The translations under genes and the position numbers were made by a program. DNA of 64,000 bases. It comes from Alphaproteobacteria bacterium (lineage in GTDB: Bacteria; Pseudomonadota; Alphaproteobacteria; Caulobacterales; Hyphomonadaceae). Of the stretch, positions 60,486 to 64,000 are shown piece by piece. Under the pieces are notes generated by a model. That model ran no database searches, was not told the origin of the DNA, and saw nothing but the letters and a program-made list of their open reading frames with translations. Each line of letters starts with the position of its first letter. The stretch's first letter is position 1. Location of the stretch: positions 98,522 through 162,521 of the forward strand of contig JAAEZZ010000007.1 in the NCBI GenBank assembly GCA_018222605.1, written 5' to 3'.

Positions 60486-61813
60486 GAGCCGAGATCCACC
60501 ATCAGGCTGGAGATGGCGTGGACAAAATTGTTCGGCGCAAGGCTCTGCTCGCCCGTCCATTTGATGTTCGGGAAGCGTGACAGGATCTGGCGATAGGCCG
60601 TTTCCAGCTGCATGTTGGCCACGCGCTGGCCAAGGCAGACATGCGGCCCGTGACCGAAGGCAAGGTGTTCCTTCGCATTCTCTCGGCTGATGTCATAGCG
60701 GTGCGGATCAGCGAATTTGGCCGGGTCGCGATTGGCGGCGGCGTAATACATGACCACCTTGTCGCCTTCCGCAATGGGCTGGTCTCCCAGTTGTGTGTCT
60801 GTCGTGGCCGTGCGGCGCATATAGGTGACCGGGCTGACCATGCGGATCGACTCATGCACGAAGTTCGGGAAGAGATCCGGATTGGCGAGCAGCTTTTCTT
60901 TCTGGTCAGGGAATTCCGTCAGCAGACGCATCGTGCCGGAGAGGGAATTGCGCGTCGTGTCATTGCCGGCGAACACGATCAGCAGCCAGGAACCATCAAG
61001 GAATTCCGGGCTGAGCGGCTTGCCGTCAATCTCGACATTGGCGATGGCCGACAGCAGGTCTTCCCGCGGGTTCTCGCGGCGCTTGGCCAGCATGTGGCGG
61101 CCATATTCGAACATGGCCTGGATTTCTGTCATGAAGGTCATGATCTGTTCCTGGCTCACATTGCCGAGGCCTTCCTGCTGGGCCTGGTATTGCGAGGTTT
61201 CCAGGAAGTGCATCCAGTGGACCAGCTTTGGCCGGTCTTCCGCCGGGACGCCCAGGATTTCACACAGCGTGAACAGGGGCAGTTCGGCGGAGAACATTTC
61301 CACCATGTCCACGACCGGGCCCTGCTTCTCCATCGCATCAAGCAGTTCGGTGACATAGACCTCCACGCGCTTGCGCAATTCTGCCACGAAGCCGGGACGG
61401 AAAAAGTGCATATGCTCCATGCGCAGCGGCGTGTGATAGGGCCGGTCCAGATTGATCAGGCTGTTCAGGCTGGAAGAATGCAACAGCGGATGCTTTGGCT
61501 GGTCCGGCAGGCCGTATGTCATCAGGATGCCGCCGCGCTGTGACGAATAGGTGGCCGGGTCCAGTTCCACCTGCTTGACCAGATCATAGGATGTGACCGC
61601 CCAGAAACCGGCCGCCACTTCTTCCGGGTGCCACATGACCGGAGCCTGCTGGCACATCTGCGCGAAGGCTTCATGCGTGTAGCCGCCATGGCGCGAGAAG
61701 ACCTCCGGATCGGTCAGATTGACCGGCGGGATGAGGTCATGAACCGGTTTTCGTTTCGGCGGGGTGGGTGGAACTTCCTGCTGGTAGGTGTCTGTGACGT
61801 TCTGCAGGCTCAT
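60482..61813 (-). CDS. cytochrome P450 (second gene of the operon)
   Basis: A 443-residue soluble bacterial P450. The I-helix oxygen-activation motif is AGNDTT (about 280-285), the ExxR motif ESIR (about 319-322) and the haem-binding loop FGHGPHVCLG with the axial cysteine (about 393-402). It belongs to the bacterial class that needs a separate ferredoxin and reductase, none of which is seen in the window. Overall it resembles the CYP111/CYP125-type group that hydroxylates terpenoid or steroid side chains. It follows the first P450 by 13 bases behind GGGAGG, and its stop overlaps the crotonase start. Confidence 0.95.
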   Translation of the reverse strand: MSLQNVTDTYQQEVPPTPPKRKPVHDLIPPVNLTDPEVFSRHGGYTHEAFAQMCQQAPVMWHPEEVAAGFWAVTSYDLVKQVELDPATYSSQRGGILMTYGLPDQPKHPLLHSSSLNSLINLDRPYHTPLRMEHMHFFRPGFVAELRKRVEVYVTELLDAMEKQGPVVDMVEMFSAELPLFTLCEILGVPAEDRPKLVHWMHFLETSQYQAQQEGLGNVSQEQIMTFMTEIQAMFEYGRHMLAKRRENPREDLLSAIANVEIDGKPLSPEFLDGSWLLIVFAGNDTTRNSLSGTMRLLTEFPDQKEKLLANPDLFPNFVHESIRMVSPVTYMRRTATTDTQLGDQPIAEGDKVVMYYAAANRDPAKFADPHRYDISRENAKEHLAFGHGPHVCLGQRVANMQLETAYRQILSRFPNIKWTGEQSLAPNNFVHAISSLMVDLGS

Positions 61814-61826
61814 TGGTATTTCCTCC

Positions 61827-63161
61827 CTAGAATTTATACCTCACAGGTATGGATTTTGGTCCGCCTACGAAGTTTGCCTTGATGTGCGTTGGCTCTCCGG
61901 CCAATTCGATGGATTTCAGGCGCGAGAATAATTCCTCATAGATCGCCTGCATTTCGAGACGCGCCAGATGCATGCCGAGACACATATGGCCGCCATGGCC
62001 AAACGAGATCAGCTTGTTGGGGCTGCGCGTGATGTCAAACGTGAAGGGATCGTCGAAAATCTCTTCGTCGCGATTGCCGGACGGGTAGCAGAGCAGCAGG
62101 CTCTCCCCTTTGAGGATCTTGTGCCCGCGCATTTCATAATCGTCCTGAGCTGTACGCATGAAATGCTTCACCGGCGTCGTCCAGCGGATCGCCTCATCCA
62201 CGGCGGTACGGGAGACGCCTTTCGGATCTTCCATCATCTTTTTCAGCTGATCCGGATTCTGCAGCATGCCGAGAATGCCGCCGCCTGTGGAGGCGCTGGT
62301 CGTGTCATGGCCTGCCGCGGCGACGATGACATAATAGCTCATGGCTTCCAGCTGGCCGATCGGCTCGTCGTCCACTGTGCCATTGGCAATGACGGTAGAG
62401 ACATCATCGCGCGGATTGGCGCGGCGGTCTGCCGTGATGTTGGTGAAGTACATGAAGAATTCGGCGAGCGTCGCATTGATCGAGGCCAGGCCCTTTTCTG
62501 CATCCTTCTCTTGGGCGAGCGTCTTGTCGCGCATCAGATCTTCATCCTGTGCGCCGAAGATTTCCTGGGTCAGCTTCAGCATCATCGGCTCGTCGCTTTC
62601 CGGGACGCCTAGGATCTGCATGATGACGCGCAGCGGATAGTAGAGGGCGATGTCGCGCTGGAAATCACACTCACCGCCAAGATCTTCCATCCGGTCGACA
62701 TATTGCTTGGCAATGCTGCGGATGGCGTCTTCGCGTTTCTTCACATTCTGCGGCATGAACCATTCCTGGGTCAGGTGGCGCAGCTTGTAGTGCATCGGGT
62801 CGTCCAGCTGCACGAGTGTCTTCAGCAGGTGCGGCCCGCCGGTCTGGGCGTAGACACCTGCTTCGGCTTTGGCATAGGACAGCATTTCCCGTTCGCCATT
62901 GGTGAACAGCTTGTTCTGGCGACTGATTTCCATGATGTCGGCATGCTTGGTGAGGGCCCAGAACGGGCGGAAGCTTTCAGGCTCGCACCAGGCCAGCGGG
63001 TCCTCCGCGCGCAGGCGCGTAAAGGCCGTATCCAGCTGTTCCGGGTTTGCATACACTTCCGGAGAGACGATATCCTCGCAGGTCGCAGCCGCCGCTACGC
63101 TCATCGTCCGGCCCGGATCCTTCTTGGTCTCGGGCGGGGTGGCAAGGGCAGTGTCGGCCAT
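61827..63161 (-). CDS. cytochrome P450 resembling P450terp (CYP108)
   Basis: A 444-residue P450, first gene of a four-gene operon. Motifs: I-helix AGHDTTSAS, ExxR EAIR, and the haem loop FGHGGHMCLGMHLARLEM. Long stretches recall P450terp of Pseudomonas (CYP108): GECDFQRDIALYYPLRVIM, ILGVPESDEPMMLKLTQ and NFVGGPKSIPVR. That enzyme hydroxylates alpha-terpineol, so a monocyclic terpenoid substrate is suggested but not proved. The ATG at 63161 (GGAGAG upstream) is preferred to the one four codons earlier. Electron-transfer partners must be encoded elsewhere. Confidence 0.94.
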   Translation of the reverse strand: MADTALATPPETKKDPGRTMSVAAAATCEDIVSPEVYANPEQLDTAFTRLRAEDPLAWCEPESFRPFWALTKHADIMEISRQNKLFTNGEREMLSYAKAEAGVYAQTGGPHLLKTLVQLDDPMHYKLRHLTQEWFMPQNVKKREDAIRSIAKQYVDRMEDLGGECDFQRDIALYYPLRVIMQILGVPESDEPMMLKLTQEIFGAQDEDLMRDKTLAQEKDAEKGLASINATLAEFFMYFTNITADRRANPRDDVSTVIANGTVDDEPIGQLEAMSYYVIVAAAGHDTTSASTGGGILGMLQNPDQLKKMMEDPKGVSRTAVDEAIRWTTPVKHFMRTAQDDYEMRGHKILKGESLLLCYPSGNRDEEIFDDPFTFDITRSPNKLISFGHGGHMCLGMHLARLEMQAIYEELFSRLKSIELAGEPTHIKANFVGGPKSIPVRYKF

Positions 63162-63184
63162 GATGCTCTCCATTCAGGGTAGTA

Positions 63185-64000
63185 TTATTTTTTTGGTTTT
63201 CGTTTCCTCGGATCAAGTCTAGCCGATGGCTTGCGCCTGCCAAGGCGTGACTTAACGGCACCTTTCCCCTCGGAAGGGGCGTTTTGGAGTGATTTTTTTG
63301 TAATGGGCGTCTCCAGAAGGTGCCCGATGGCCGCTTCCAGCAGCTCTGTCGGCACTTCCTCCACAGAACCGGGGCGCAGATCCTCCAGCACGAACGGCCC
63401 GTACTGAACGCGGATCAGGCGGTTCACCTGAAGGTCCAGCGACTCCAGGGCGCGGCGCACTTCCCGTTTCTTGCCTTCTGACAGGGTGACGGTCAGCCAG
63501 TTATTGGCCCCGGTTTCCCGATCCAAAACGGCCTTGATCGGCTTGTAGTCCACACCGTCCACGGTGATGCCTTTGGCCAGTTCCTGGATTTTCTCCGGCG
63601 TGACCGTGCCGTGCGCACGGACGCGGTATGTGCGCTCCAGCTCGTTCTTCGGCAGTTCCAGCGCGCGGGCAAGCGTACCGTCATTGGTCAGCAGCAGCAG
63701 GCCCTCGGTGGTCAGGTCCAGTCGGCCGACGGTGACAACGCGGGGCAGGGATTTGGGCAGTTCGTCAAAGACGGTGCGGCGGCCTTCGGGGTCATTCGTC
63801 GTGGTGATCAGGCCGGAGGGCTTGTGATAGCGCCACAGACGTGTCGCATCCGGGGCCTGAATGGTCTTGCGGCCAACGCGGATCAGCTCCTTGCCAGTCA
63901 CTTTGAAAGCAGGGGATGTGAGGCGCTGGCCATCCACGCTGACCTTGCCCTCCTCGATCATGCGCTCGATTTCGCGGCGGGAGGCAACGCCAGCCCGGGC
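63185..64000 (-). CDS. RsuA/RluB-family rRNA pseudouridine synthase, 5' end outside the window
   Basis: A 271-residue portion with the frame open to the right edge. The N-terminal S4 RNA-binding domain is cut (RAGVASRREIERMIEEGKVSVDG; the extra 13 codons before the first ATG in the window continue the domain). The catalytic domain carries GRLDLTTEGLLLLTNDG, with the catalytic aspartate in the RLD motif, and KREVRRALESLDLQVNRLIRV. The C-terminal tail is basic (RKRKPKK), as expected for an rRNA-binding enzyme. It probably modifies 23S rRNA; RluB versus RsuA cannot be settled. Confidence 0.93.
   Translation of the reverse strand, partial: ARAGVASRREIERMIEEGKVSVDGQRLTSPAFKVTGKELIRVGRKTIQAPDATRLWRYHKPSGLITTTNDPEGRRTVFDELPKSLPRVVTVGRLDLTTEGLLLLTNDGTLARALELPKNELERTYRVRAHGTVTPEKIQELAKGITVDGVDYKPIKAVLDRETGANNWLTVTLSEGKKREVRRALESLDLQVNRLIRVQYGPFVLEDLRPGSVEEVPTELLEAAIGHLLETPITKKSLQNAPSEGKGAVKSRLGRRKPSARLDPRKRKPKK

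Overview
This is a GC-rich, densely packed chromosomal window. The gene content suggests a marine-type alphaproteobacterium close to the Hyphomonadaceae; this is inferred from gene families and layout, not from a marker-gene phylogeny. Pointers are a DUF3126 protein, two HWE-type sensor kinases, a TonB receptor paired with a PepSY membrane protein, TamA/TamB, a stand-alone TadG-like pilus protein, and several P450 and acyl-CoA style catabolic genes. I see no prophage, insertion sequence, CRISPR array or replication origin. About 50 protein genes and one tRNA (Thr-TGT) are supported.

Layout. 0-4.3 kb: metG, a small periplasmic OmpA-like protein, tRNA-Thr, a LysR regulator and a convergent Xre-type regulator with a probable self-operator. 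4.5-10.5 kb: tamB-tamA. 10.7-15.9 kb: a Ca2+/Na+ exchanger with queF, a 977-residue cysteine-paired Sel1-like secreted protein, and a nitroreductase. 16-21 kb: a self-contained TetR/RND efflux operon behind a perfect palindromic operator. 21-26 kb: cysE, a two-gene envelope unit (OmpA-like anchor plus a long coiled-coil protein with a helix-hairpin-helix tail), a DUF3126 gene and a small conserved gene. 26.0-26.5 kb: a 535-nt gap full of secondary structure, including a 24-nt perfect copy of a stretch of xseA. 26.5-29.7 kb: an iron-type TonB receptor and PepSY protein behind a Fur-like site. 29.8-38.8 kb: xseA, two HWE kinases, TadG-like protein, an unknown gene, purD and a DUF1993 gene.

38.9-42.9 kb holds a tandem pair of equal-length (642 aa) secreted proteins of unknown function, duplicated together with their leader and both using TTG starts. 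42.9-46.1 kb is an ADH/SDR/cupin operon divergent from a TetR gene across a perfect 10+10 bp operator. 46.2-47.6 kb is an ECF41-type sigma factor with its carboxymuconolactone-decarboxylase partner and a textbook ECF41 promoter. 47.7-51.8 kb has an ABC-F ATPase, a lipoprotein zinc peptidase and two small membrane proteins.

51.9-63.2 kb is a catabolic neighbourhood. A plus-strand set (APH-like kinase, MFS carrier, hot-dog fold enzyme, zinc alcohol dehydrogenase, exported amidohydrolase) converges on a minus-strand, translationally coupled operon (P450terp-like P450, second P450, crotonase, DUF2855). The simplest reading is uptake and oxidation of a hydrophobic, possibly terpenoid, substrate followed by CoA-type degradation. 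The window ends inside an RsuA/RluB-type pseudouridine synthase gene.
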